Shown piece after piece: positions 7,341-15,362 of a DNA stretch of 20,927 bases; positions within the stretch are counted from its first letter, which is position 1, and every line of letters begins with the position of its first letter. Below the pieces are notes generated by a model. It saw nothing but the letters and a program-made list of their open reading frames with translations, did not search any database and was not told the DNA's origin. Position numbers and translations under genes: made by a program. Source of the stretch: Verrucomicrobiia bacterium (GTDB lineage: Bacteria; Verrucomicrobiota; Verrucomicrobiia; Verrucomicrobiales; Akkermansiaceae); contig CANHKJ010000020.1 of NCBI GenBank assembly GCA_947460915.1, positions 1 through 20,927 on the forward strand. Reading direction: 5' to 3'.

Positions 7341-7619
7341 ACGAGAAACATGCGTGGTAGGATGCATCCTACCGATCTAATTTCTCGTCGGAAGCTTCTT
7401 CGCACGCGCATTTGGTTCGGTAGGATGCATCCTACCGAGCTAATTTCTCGTCCTATGCCTTCTCAGACGCGTCGGATGAAGCAAAATTTGCGCAGTTGGA
7501 GCATTTTGGCGAGAATTTGCTCTGGTAGGACGCGCACTACCAGAGTAATTGCGGGAATTTGATACGGTAGGATGCATCCTACCAAGCGTAGGACGCATCC
7601 TACCAAGCATAAAACTCGT
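7341..7619. repeat. Array of five palindromic elements, core GTAGGATGCATCCTAC
   Basis: Perfect 18-bp palindromes GGTAGGATGCATCCTACC occur at 7356-7373, 7419-7436 (symmetry extends to 7417-7438) and 7566-7583. A near-perfect copy (one changed base) is at 7588-7603. A diverged copy at 7520-7545 keeps a 9-bp stem CTCTGGTAG/CTACCAGAG around an 8-nt loop. In the first copy an outer arm pair ACGAGAAA (7341-7348) and TTTCTCGT (7381-7388) is exactly centred on the same axis, making a 48-bp two-tier palindrome. TTTCTCGT recurs after copy 2 (7444-7451), and a CTCGT remnant follows copy 5. Copies 1 and 2 are 63 bp apart. The layout suggests a REP/MITE-like mobile palindrome family (inference). Confidence 0.88.
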
Positions 7620-7867
7620 CGAGGAAGGCCAAACACGCGACGGAAGGAGCATGGAAGACGTGCGCAAAGGCATGGAACGCGTGAGAAAACGCGAGATTCG
7701 GGCATTTTGCGACGAAGAATGTGCCAGAGAGGCCCAAGATCGTCCCCGTAAGGCGCAGGCGGCGGGCGCAGAACGCCAAGGCAAGGAATTTCAGAGGCAA
7801 GCCTGCACCGCAATCATCGTCGGCGTGGCGCTCGATGGTCATTTAGCCATCGGCAGTTTCCCCCGCC

Positions 7868-9322
7868 TCACTTCTTCGGAGAATTCTTAGCTTTGGGGAA
7901 CTTGGGATCTCCTGCATCTGCAGGAAGGCTGGCGTTCCAGGCCAAGAGAGCCTTTTTCAGATCTTGAGCGACCTCGGGGTGTTGCTTGATGAGGTTTTTT
8001 GACTCGGTGGCATCGTCGATGATGTGATAGAGCTCTGCATGGCTGCCATCGTAGTTGATGAGAAATTTCCACGGTCCTTGGCGTGCGGCAAGGTCGGGAT
8101 TGTCGCCCATGCCCCACTTGGGATCGTTGCCGGGGCGATCGGGTGGTCGGCGAAAGAATAAGGGCTGTTGGCGAGACATCGTGCTCAGGCCAAGCAAGGT
8201 CGCACTAACATCCTCGCCATCAAGGGTATGCCCCTCAGGCAATGCGGTGCCGGTGATGGCATAGAGCGAGCGTGTGAGATCGATGGCGCCGAACATGCTC
8301 TGTAGGTTGTTTCCACCGATGGCGGACTTTTTCATCAGCCCTGGGCTCCATGCGATCAGAGGAGAGCGGATGCCGCCTTCGTAGAGCCAGGTCTTGGCAC
8401 CGCGCAAGGGAGCACTGGAACCAGCACCCGGCTCGTGGCCGTTGTCCGAGCAAAAGACGATGAGGGTATTTTCCCGCAAGGAGGCATCGTCACGGATGCG
8501 CGCGAAGAGTTTGCCGAGTTGTTCGTCCATGGCATCGAGCACGGAAAGATAGAGCGCCCGTTTGTTTTCTCCCCAGCGGCTGAGCGGCGGAAAAAACGGC
8601 GAGTGCACGTCGTCTGGCCAGAGGTTGATGTAGAAGGGTTTGTTTGCGGATTGCGCCTGATCGATGAAGGAAATGGCGGCATGGACAAAGCCCCCAGTGA
8701 TCTCGGAGCGCTGCATCCAGGTGACTGGCTGGCCCAAGCGTTCGGCATCTTTCCAAATGCGCCCCGGTTGGGAATCGCCTGGTGTCAGGGTGAGCGGAAG
8801 CAATTTCGCCCCCATGCCCTCGAAATTTACCAAGCTTTGGTCAAAGCCATAATTCTTGGGCGTTGGGGCATCGGCCACATCACGTTGTCCGCCCATGTGC
8901 CATTTGCCAAAGTGGCCAGTGGCGTAGCCGTTTTGTTGGAGTTGTCGGGCGAGAACAGGAGCTGCGGGATCAAGCCATTGCGCAAGTCCGCGTTTCTGGT
9001 TCATTTTCCGATTATCCAAATACGAACTGATGCGCCAGCGTTGTGGGTATTGTCCCGTGGTGATCGCCACGCGCGATGGCGAGCAAATGGGAGAATTGAC
9101 ATAAAAATACTGAAACTTGATGCCTTCGGAGGCCAATCGATCGATGTTTTCGGTTTTGACGTCTTTTCCGCCAAAGCAGGAAAGATCGGACCAGCCCATG
9201 TCATCGACCAAGACCACAATCACATTCGGTTTGCGCTCGGCAGCTTTACCTTCGGCAGCAAAGGCCGGCGCGCCGATCAGGCAGAGAACCGTGCTCAGAA
9301 GGGTGACGGGTAGAAATTTCAT
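7868..9322 (-). CDS. Secreted sulfatase (formylglycine-dependent, S1 family)
   Basis: It hydrolyses sulfate esters, probably from a sulfated polysaccharide or small ester, after export. The 484-residue protein starts with a signal peptide (about 1-22, cleaved after AFA). Metal-binding D40-D41 lie in VDDMG. The formylglycine motif C80-S-P-S-R84 followed by VAITTG matches the CxPxR sulfatase signature. FGKWHMG (138-144) supplies K140 and H142. CSDNGHEPG (from 291) supplies the distal Asp-Asn metal ligands. The C-terminal subdomain ends with a Lys/Pro-rich tail. The full catalytic set is present. C80 needs oxidation by a maturation enzyme not seen in this window. The gene follows uvrC on the same strand after a 136-bp gap and has no carbohydrate-active neighbours, so its substrate cannot be inferred from context. 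Confidence 0.93.
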   Translation of the reverse strand: MKFLPVTLLSTVLCLIGAPAFAAEGKAAERKPNVIVVLVDDMGWSDLSCFGGKDVKTENIDRLASEGIKFQYFYVNSPICSPSRVAITTGQYPQRWRISSYLDNRKMNQKRGLAQWLDPAAPVLARQLQQNGYATGHFGKWHMGGQRDVADAPTPKNYGFDQSLVNFEGMGAKLLPLTLTPGDSQPGRIWKDAERLGQPVTWMQRSEITGGFVHAAISFIDQAQSANKPFYINLWPDDVHSPFFPPLSRWGENKRALYLSVLDAMDEQLGKLFARIRDDASLRENTLIVFCSDNGHEPGAGSSAPLRGAKTWLYEGGIRSPLIAWSPGLMKKSAIGGNNLQSMFGAIDLTRSLYAITGTALPEGHTLDGEDVSATLLGLSTMSRQQPLFFRRPPDRPGNDPKWGMGDNPDLAARQGPWKFLINYDGSHAELYHIIDDATESKNLIKQHPEVAQDLKKALLAWNASLPADAGDPKFPKAKNSPKK

Positions 9323-9458
9323 CGGCGAGCGAGGTGGAGTTTTGATGATGCATTCATGTCGTCAGGAATCGCTGATGGCAAGGAGAATCGGGGCGCGCTA
9401 CCTTCGTGGAGCAGCTGATTAGAAATGACAGGTGGTCTTTTGCTTGATGCTATTTTTT

Positions 9459-11018
9459 TTAATCCCCCCGATGCAGCCATTGATGCAGGGCTTGGGCGAA
9501 GGGTTTCTGGATGCCGGGGCATTGCTCGATTTGCTCACAGCTGACCTTCTTCAACTCCGCCACAGAGCCGAAGCGTTTCATCAACAAACTTTTACGACCT
9601 GAGGTCATGCCAGGGCAGTCATCGAGCAGGCTTTCCTTCATCCGTCGACGCAGCAACAAGGAGTTGTAGGCATTGGCAAAGCGGTGTGCTTCATCGCGAA
9701 TCCGTTGCAGCAGTTTGAGCGCGCCGCGATCATGAGGAATGACGATCGGGTCACTTTCACCGGGGCGAAATACTTCTTCGCGCTGTTTGGCGAGGCCGAT
9801 CACGGGCAGCTCGTGCAACTGGAGTTGCTGCAATTCCGCCACTGCGCTGCTCAACTGGCCTTTGCCGCCATCGACGATGACCAAATCGGGCAGAAGCACC
9901 TTGGCCTTGCCCATCGCGGCGAGACGTCGCTGAATTTCCACCACACTTTCCTGACTCTCCGCCGCGAGCTCGGGGTTGGCGCTGGCATTTTCTAACAAAA
10001 TCCGCGAGTAGCGACGCCGCACCACCTCGGCCATGCTGGCAAAGTCATCTTGCCCCTTGACCGTCTTGATGCGGTAGCGCCGATAGGCCTGATTGTCGGG
10101 CACGCCATCGACAAAGCGCACCATCGAGGCGACGATGTGGGTGGACGAGACGTTGGAAATATCGAAACATTCCATCACTTTCGGCGGGCCGGGCAAATCC
10201 AGCCAATCGCCCAGTTCTGCCAAATCCTCCAGCGGCTTGACCGTCGTCGGCAGGCCCCGACCGCGTGAAAATTGCCGCGTCGGGTTCAAGGTAAGCTCCA
10301 GATTTTGAATCACGTCACGCAATACCGCTGCGCGCTCGAAGTTCATTTCCTCAGCCATCCGCGCCATTTCCTCGCGCAGTTCGTCAAATACCTCACGCTT
10401 GCCCTTGCCTTCGAGCAATCGGCATACTTCATCGACTCGCGCCCGATAATCCTCTCGCGAGATCCGCCCGATGCAGGGCGCGGCGCAATTGCGAATGACA
10501 TCGGCATTGCAGTGCTTGTATTCCAACTCTCCGGGATCGTGCGAACGGCAAACGCGCAGGCCGAATTTTCGATTCAGCCACTCCACCGAGGCACGCAGGG
10601 CATTCGAGTGCGCAAAGGGGCCGAAATAGCGGGCCTGGTCGTCTTTTTTCAGCCTCGTCATCATCAATCGCGGCCAGGGATCGAGCAAATTGATCTTCAC
10701 GAGGTAGAAATTCTTATCATCGCGAAAACTTACATTGTAGCGAGGTCGGTAGTCTTTGATCAATTTCCCCTCAAGAATGAGCGACTCCTGTTCATTCCGC
10801 ACCACATGGAACTCGAAATCCCAGATCGCCTCGATCAAGGCGCGCGTTTTCACATCTGCACGCATTTTTCGCGATGCCATGAAATAACTCGACATCCGCT
10901 TACGTAGATCTTTTGCCTTTCCGACATAAATGATCGACCCGATGCGGTCTTTCATCAAATACACACCCGGTTGATGGGGCACGTCGCGCAATTTGACTCT
11001 GAAATCTGCTTTTTCCAT
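9459..11018 (-). CDS. uvrC: UvrABC excision nuclease subunit C
   Basis: It makes the two incisions flanking a DNA lesion in nucleotide excision repair, after loading by UvrA and UvrB. From ATG at 11018 it has 519 residues. The N-terminal GIY-YIG nuclease is GVY (18-20) and YVG (31-33). A UVR motif in FDELREEMARMAEEM lies near residue 205. The C-terminal RNase H-like nuclease carries FDISNV, VDGGKGQ and a RDEAHRFA histidine, followed by helix-hairpin-helix segments (LLDDCPGMTSG, IEQCPGIQKP). An upstream in-frame start at 11117 would add 33 residues unlike UvrC and run into the exbB promoter region, so 11018 is preferred. It is shorter than the roughly 600-residue enterobacterial protein but has every domain. 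The gene is divergent from exbB across 126 bp. Confidence 0.96.
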   Translation of the reverse strand: MEKADFRVKLRDVPHQPGVYLMKDRIGSIIYVGKAKDLRKRMSSYFMASRKMRADVKTRALIEAIWDFEFHVVRNEQESLILEGKLIKDYRPRYNVSFRDDKNFYLVKINLLDPWPRLMMTRLKKDDQARYFGPFAHSNALRASVEWLNRKFGLRVCRSHDPGELEYKHCNADVIRNCAAPCIGRISREDYRARVDEVCRLLEGKGKREVFDELREEMARMAEEMNFERAAVLRDVIQNLELTLNPTRQFSRGRGLPTTVKPLEDLAELGDWLDLPGPPKVMECFDISNVSSTHIVASMVRFVDGVPDNQAYRRYRIKTVKGQDDFASMAEVVRRRYSRILLENASANPELAAESQESVVEIQRRLAAMGKAKVLLPDLVIVDGGKGQLSSAVAELQQLQLHELPVIGLAKQREEVFRPGESDPIVIPHDRGALKLLQRIRDEAHRFANAYNSLLLRRRMKESLLDDCPGMTSGRKSLLMKRFGSVAELKKVSCEQIEQCPGIQKPFAQALHQWLHRGD

Positions 11019-11144
11019 GGATTGTTTCCGCCACCAGATTACCCCAGTTGGGCCAATGCACAAATTTTTTCCCCCAACAAACGTTCTCTCCGCCATTATC
11101 GGGCATTGCCCCGCCAAAAATCCATGATACTATTTCCCGCGAAC

Positions 11145-11951
11145 ATGAAGCACATACTTACTATTATTCCCACAATCGCCATCGCGCTGAGCAGTTCCGC
11201 GCATGCTGCCGAGGAGGCGAAAACCATCAAGCAGCTGAATTTGATGGAATTGTTTTATGCAGGCGGCTGGGTAATGTATCCCCTAGCAGGCCTCTCAGTC
11301 ATCGCCGCCATGCTATGCATCTTGTATCTTTTTACCATTAGCCAAAATTCCGTCGTCTCCGATCGCTTTATGGATACCGCCGAGGCGATGATCCGCTCGC
11401 GTGACCTCCAAGGCTTGACTGCGTTTGCACGTCGTCAATCCGAGAGTATGGCCCGTATCACCCAGCGTGTACTTGATTTCATCATTGCCAATCCTAGCGT
11501 GACACTAGCCGAAGTGCGGGAAATCACCGAGTCCGAGGGCTCACGCCAAGCTGGCATTCTTACGAGTCGCGTCAGCTACCTCTCAGACATCGGCAACGTA
11601 GCACCGATGCTAGGTCTTCTTGGCACTGTAATTGGGATGATTCAATCGTTCAATGATTTATCCACCGGCTCAGAAGGAGTAAAACAAATGGCGCTTTCAT
11701 CAGGCATTTCCGTAGCGCTGATCACCACCGCAGCCGGCCTGATCATCGCCATCCCGACGATGCTTGCCTACGCGTTTTTCCGCACCCGCACCCAGCGCTA
11801 CATCGGCGAAATGGAAGCCGCATCCAGCCATCTCGTAGCCCTGCTTCAGACTCTCACCGTGCGCACGCCTACAGGTTCTAAGGGCAACAATGCTCCTGCG
11901 GCCAACAACGGACGTGCCAAGGAACACACCATGCCCCCCGGCGACGCTTAA
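11145..11951 (+). CDS. exbB: ExbB/TolQ/MotA-family proton channel protein
   Basis: It is the channel-forming half of an inner-membrane motor that uses the proton gradient to energise outer-membrane or periplasmic partners. From ATG 11145 it has 268 residues. An N-terminal signal-like segment (1-21, ending AHA) is followed by a transmembrane helix near 40-63, a cytoplasmic stretch, and the conserved MotA_TolQ_ExbB region GNVAPMLGLLGTVIGMIQSF. A last hydrophobic helix (VALITTAAGLIIAIPTMLAYAF) follows. A cleavable N-terminal extension is common in non-proteobacterial ExbB. In-frame codons further upstream overlap the divergent uvrC and are unlikely; ATG 11124 is a second choice. The exbD-like gene follows after 18 nt. 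ExbB versus TolQ cannot be decided, as no TonB or TolA gene is in view. Confidence 0.9.
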   Translation: MKHILTIIPTIAIALSSSAHAAEEAKTIKQLNLMELFYAGGWVMYPLAGLSVIAAMLCILYLFTISQNSVVSDRFMDTAEAMIRSRDLQGLTAFARRQSESMARITQRVLDFIIANPSVTLAEVREITESEGSRQAGILTSRVSYLSDIGNVAPMLGLLGTVIGMIQSFNDLSTGSEGVKQMALSSGISVALITTAAGLIIAIPTMLAYAFFRTRTQRYIGEMEAASSHLVALLQTLTVRTPTGSKGNNAPAANNGRAKEHTMPPGDA

Positions 11952-11969
11952 TCTGCAGCCACTGACGCC

Positions 11970-12392
11970 ATGAAATTTCAGAAAAAAGAACTCGAACCGG
12001 CTGCTTTTCAGATGGCCCCGATGATCGACATCGTGTTCCTACTGCTGACCTTTTTCATCATCACTTGGCAGTGGTCGCGCAATGAAACCGAGCTCGATGT
12101 CTCGGTGCCCACTACGGCAGAAGGCGCTGATCCGCTCCGCGTGCAGGGCGAAAAAATCATCAACGTCTTGGCCGATGGCTCAGTGATCGTCGACAAAACA
12201 CCACTCACCCAAGAGCAATTGTTCGTCATCATGAAGGAGCTCGCTTCTCTCTACAAGAATCAGCCGATCCGCCTCCGCGCCGATGCCAAGACCGAATACC
12301 AACACGTCATCAACGTGATATCCACCTGCACCAAGGCTGGCATCTGGAACATTTCCTTTGCCACCCAGCGCCCGCAGCCCCCTGCTCCCTAA
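11970..12392 (+). CDS. exbD: ExbD/TolR-family biopolymer transport protein
   Basis: It is the ion-conducting partner of the ExbB-like channel. The 140-residue protein has a short cytoplasmic N-terminus, then a single membrane helix MAPMIDIVFLLLTFFI (15-30) carrying the conserved proton-binding Asp20. A periplasmic domain with EKIINVLADGSVIVD and later beta/alpha segments ends in a Pro-rich tail. These match ExbD/TolR in length, topology and the key aspartate. It lies 18 nt after exbB and 23 nt before the TPR gene, all on one strand, so the three are very likely one operon. Confidence 0.93.
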   Translation: MKFQKKELEPAAFQMAPMIDIVFLLLTFFIITWQWSRNETELDVSVPTTAEGADPLRVQGEKIINVLADGSVIVDKTPLTQEQLFVIMKELASLYKNQPIRLRADAKTEYQHVINVISTCTKAGIWNISFATQRPQPPAP

Positions 12393-12415
12393 CATTTTCC
12401 AGCCCTTCGCAGATT

Positions 12416-14788
12416 ATGAAAATCTCACTATTCTCCACGGTTCTCGTTCTCGCCAGCCTCTGCGGCCCCTACCCGATCATGGCTCAACAAGAAGCTGCTG
12501 GTCAGGTGCTCGATGCCGATGCATTTTACCATCGCGCCGCCAATCTCTACACAAACGCACTCAAGAATAACGATCTCGACCAACGAATCCAGCTATTCAC
12601 GCGAGCAGGAGAGATTTTCGAACAATACCTGCAAAAATTCCCACGAGGAAAAGACGTGCAAGCAGCTGAATACTACTATGCCATGTCCTTCTACCACACC
12701 GGTAGAATCGATGAAGCAAAGGGCATTTTCGCCTCCATCATTCGCAACCAACGCAGCGGCCCCTACCTCGCCGCCGCATGTTACTCGATGGCTACCGACG
12801 CTTTCGAGAAAAAAGATTACGGCACCGCCGCAGTGCTCTACGCGAGACTCGCAGCCAACGCAAACGAAGCCAAAGATCGCTTCCACGCCTTCTACTACGA
12901 GGCTCTTTGCCACCACTACCGCGGTCGTGAAAAAGAAGCACTCACTTGCTACTTCAAGGGCCTCAACGATCCTGAATCCGCAAACAACCCCTACCTTCAC
13001 CTCTGCCGCCAAGCAGTGGGCATGATGCTACTCAATGATGATAAAGGTCGAGAAGCACTGACCTATTTCGACGAAATCATCAAATCCCCTGTGCAAGAAA
13101 AATACCGCGCCGAGGCTACCCTCTATGCAGGAATCGCATCTCTCAAACTAGACGACCAAGCCGCAGCAGAAAAATATTTCCAAAACCTACTCTCGAACAA
13201 TGCCGAGGAGTGGCGCGCCTTTCATGCAGATGCCCTAACCTCCATGATGCAATTGCGCTTCAATACGAAAAAATACCCCGAAGTCATCGAAATCTATCGC
13301 TCCAATCCGCTCAACACCGGAGATGAGCGCCAAGCACGACGCACCAACATTGTCGCCCGCTCCTATATGCTACTCGGCCAATACATGGAAGCCATCCCCC
13401 TGTTCCTCGAAGTACAAAAGCTTTCACCCGAATCCGATTTGGCCTTTGATGCCTCCTACAATCGTCTCCTCTGCTTCTACAAAGTGGATGGTAAGCACAT
13501 CGTTGAACAGGCCGATGCCTTCATCGAGATGTATGGTAAAATCAAAAAAAATCACCCACGCATCCATGCTGCGCTAATGTTCAAGGCAGGTGCACTGGCA
13601 CAAGAGGGCAAAGATCAAGAAGCAGCTGACACCTACAACTTGATCGATCCCACGCTCATCGCTGAAGGAAATCGCGCCAATCTGCTTTTCCACCGCGCCC
13701 ATGCACTTTCCAAAGTGGGCGACCACCAAGGCGTGATCCTCTCGCTCTCGAAATTCCTCCAAGACTTCGCTGCTGATCGCCGCTCACCAGAGGCTCTAAT
13801 CCTGCGCGGCGATGCGTTTCTCGAAGCGGGTGATCGCGATGCCGCGATCAAGGACTACGCCACTCTTTTGCAAAGCAATCCTGACCCAAAACTTAGCGCT
13901 CACGCATGGCAAAAAACCGCCGTCGCCAAAAAACGCAACAACGATTTCCCTGGCATGGTCAAGGCCTACCAGACCTTGCTAGGCGATCACAAAGACCTTC
14001 CCGTCACCACCGTTGCGAACGCGGAATTCTTCATCGGCTACGGACTGCAAAAACAGAAGGATTACAAAAACGCCATCCCGCACCTGCTCAAGGCGCGCGA
14101 ACTCAATGCGAAAACCTACGGCAGACAGTCAGGCTTGAGTCTCATCGACTGCTACTTTTCTCTTGAGCAAATCGATCCACTCTGCGCCGAGATCGATACC
14201 GCTATCGATAGCGGATTCTCTGAAAAACTTTCACAAGAGCTCGTCGCCTGGGCCGCCATGCAGTCACTGTCCAACGGACAAGCCGAACGCGCAGCCCGCT
14301 TCTTCATGATGATCAGCACGCCTGATGAACCGCGCCGTACCCCACGCCACATCTGGCGCAATCTCGCCAAAGCGCAAATCATCATCAAGGATTTCACAGG
14401 AGGCCTCCGCTCAGTGGAAAACGTGCTCGCCGTCGAGGATAATCCCGTCGCCAAGACTGATGCATTACTCGATCAAGCACGCTGTCATCTCGCGCTAAAA
14501 GATCTCACCAAGGCCCAGAAATCAATCGAAGACGGCCTCTTGCTGAAACCTCAAGGTCCGCTCGAAGTCGAGGCTCGCATTGTGCAGGCAGACATTTTTA
14601 TGGCGCTGGGCAAACCCGAGAAGGCCAAGGAATCCCTCGCCGCCAACGCCCTCTTTGTCGAAGACTCAAGACTCAAGCCAATGCTGCTCTCGCGCATGAT
14701 TAAGATTCTACAAGCCAATAACGAGAGTGAAAAAGCCGAAAAATACCAGGCGGAACTCAACGAAAAATTCCCGAATTGGAAGGACTAA
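12416..14788 (+). CDS. Periplasmic tetratricopeptide-repeat protein linked to exbBD
   Basis: A 790-residue protein with an N-terminal signal peptide (about 1-23, MKISLFSTVLVLASLCGP, cleaved near MAQ). The rest is alpha-helical TPR-type repeats. Clear examples are AAEYYYAMSFYHTGRIDEAK near residue 83, GREALTYFDEIIK near 210, a copy with AYNL-type spacing around 400, and DRDAAIKDYATLLQSNPDP near 475. It has no enzyme motif. It probably acts as a scaffold in the periplasm or at the outer membrane; its place after exbB and exbD suggests that it couples the motor to an envelope process, perhaps taking the role that YbgF/CpoB or TonB-linked proteins have elsewhere. That role is inference. Similar exbB-exbD-TPR groups are common in Verrucomicrobiota and Planctomycetota. 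The length is large for a CpoB-like protein. Confidence 0.85.
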   Translation: MKISLFSTVLVLASLCGPYPIMAQQEAAGQVLDADAFYHRAANLYTNALKNNDLDQRIQLFTRAGEIFEQYLQKFPRGKDVQAAEYYYAMSFYHTGRIDEAKGIFASIIRNQRSGPYLAAACYSMATDAFEKKDYGTAAVLYARLAANANEAKDRFHAFYYEALCHHYRGREKEALTCYFKGLNDPESANNPYLHLCRQAVGMMLLNDDKGREALTYFDEIIKSPVQEKYRAEATLYAGIASLKLDDQAAAEKYFQNLLSNNAEEWRAFHADALTSMMQLRFNTKKYPEVIEIYRSNPLNTGDERQARRTNIVARSYMLLGQYMEAIPLFLEVQKLSPESDLAFDASYNRLLCFYKVDGKHIVEQADAFIEMYGKIKKNHPRIHAALMFKAGALAQEGKDQEAADTYNLIDPTLIAEGNRANLLFHRAHALSKVGDHQGVILSLSKFLQDFAADRRSPEALILRGDAFLEAGDRDAAIKDYATLLQSNPDPKLSAHAWQKTAVAKKRNNDFPGMVKAYQTLLGDHKDLPVTTVANAEFFIGYGLQKQKDYKNAIPHLLKARELNAKTYGRQSGLSLIDCYFSLEQIDPLCAEIDTAIDSGFSEKLSQELVAWAAMQSLSNGQAERAARFFMMISTPDEPRRTPRHIWRNLAKAQIIIKDFTGGLRSVENVLAVEDNPVAKTDALLDQARCHLALKDLTKAQKSIEDGLLLKPQGPLEVEARIVQADIFMALGKPEKAKESLAANALFVEDSRLKPMLLSRMIKILQANNESEKAEKYQAELNEKFPNWKD

Positions 14789-14874
14789 CACAATTCAGAG
14801 AAAATTTGATCAATCATAGCATCTAACACTTGTCGACGTTTCAATTCTCTGAAATGGTGGTTCTTCTCGAATTC

Positions 14875-15354
14875 ATGTCTACTTCAGATCCAGTCGAAAC
14901 TCAAACCACACGTCACCGCTCGATGACCTACTCGGGCAAGTTTTATGTCGCCATATTTTGGACGCTTCTCCACTTGTTTTGCATAGTAGCCACTCTTTCA
15001 GCGCTGGCTTTGTTCTTATTCAATCACAAGACGAATCCATCCCCCTTTTACCTTTATAGTTTTCTCGGTGGTCTGTTGTTGACCTTCATCACACTTGCGA
15101 TTTCTTTTTTTAAACGCCGTGCCGCCAGCTGTCCGCTGTGCCGCGGAACACCCTTGCTCAACTCAGGGGCATTAGCTCACAAGAAATCCTATCGCCTTCC
15201 CCCATTCAATCACGGCTTCACCGCACTGCTCAGCATCGTTTTTACTCAAAGAATGAGTTGCATGTATTGTGGCACAAAATACGATCTCCTCAAGACCTCC
15301 AGCCACTCTCGGCGTAGTAGTTCAGACACCTATCCGCAAGATCCAAGCCAGTGA
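14875..15354 (+). CDS. Two-helix membrane protein with paired CxxC zinc-ribbon motifs
   Basis: I do not recognise a named family. From ATG 14875 the protein has 159 residues. A hydrophilic N-terminus (1-22) is followed by two predicted membrane helices (about 23-49 and 57-79), a basic KRR stop-transfer, and then two cysteine pairs C86-P-L-C89 and C129-M-Y-C132, which could bind one zinc ion in a zinc-ribbon-like fold. By the positive-inside rule the cysteines probably face the cytoplasm. Alternative starts are ATG 14854 and TTG 14830. Its stop overlaps the GTG at 15351 of the following hydrolase frame, implying linked expression. It lies 41-86 nt after the TPR gene with no terminator between. 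A folding, targeting or signalling role cannot be inferred. Confidence 0.75.
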   Translation: MSTSDPVETQTTRHRSMTYSGKFYVAIFWTLLHLFCIVATLSALALFLFNHKTNPSPFYLYSFLGGLLLTFITLAISFFKRRAASCPLCRGTPLLNSGALAHKKSYRLPPFNHGFTALLSIVFTQRMSCMYCGTKYDLLKTSSHSRRSSSDTYPQDPSQ

Positions 15355-15362
15355 TCACATCC

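Larger units (their letters stand above)
6981..7867. other. 887-bp intergenic region upstream of hsdR with palindromic repeats
   Basis: The stretch should contain the hsdR promoter (minus strand, near 6990-7060), though I find no clear -35/-10 pair. It also holds an 8-bp-stem hairpin at 7272-7290 and five palindromic repeat copies between 7341 and 7619. Open frames exist on both strands: 7053-7367 minus, 7440-7813 minus and 7549-7890 plus. They run through the palindromes and lack recognisable domains. A frame from ATG 7651 to 7890 (79 residues, rich in Arg, Glu and Ala) overlaps the end of the sulfatase gene and cannot be supported. Confidence 0.6.

Noticed and set aside
7053..7367. 104-residue minus-strand ORF with MHPT at its start
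   Set aside because: Its start codon lies in the palindromic repeat and its composition is not protein-like; it is probably a by-product of the repeat.
7549..7890. 113-residue plus-strand ORF (or its 79-residue core from ATG 7651)
   Set aside because: Starts among palindromes, overlaps the end of the sulfatase gene, and an equally open minus-strand frame covers the same DNA; no domain is recognised.
8435..9313. 292-residue plus-strand ORF opposite the sulfatase gene
   Set aside because: Antisense shadow; the sulfatase has all catalytic motifs and a signal peptide.
11019..11117. N-terminal extension of uvrC to 11117
   Set aside because: The added residues do not resemble UvrC, whose homology begins at MEKADFRVKL, and they would run into the divergent exbB promoter region.
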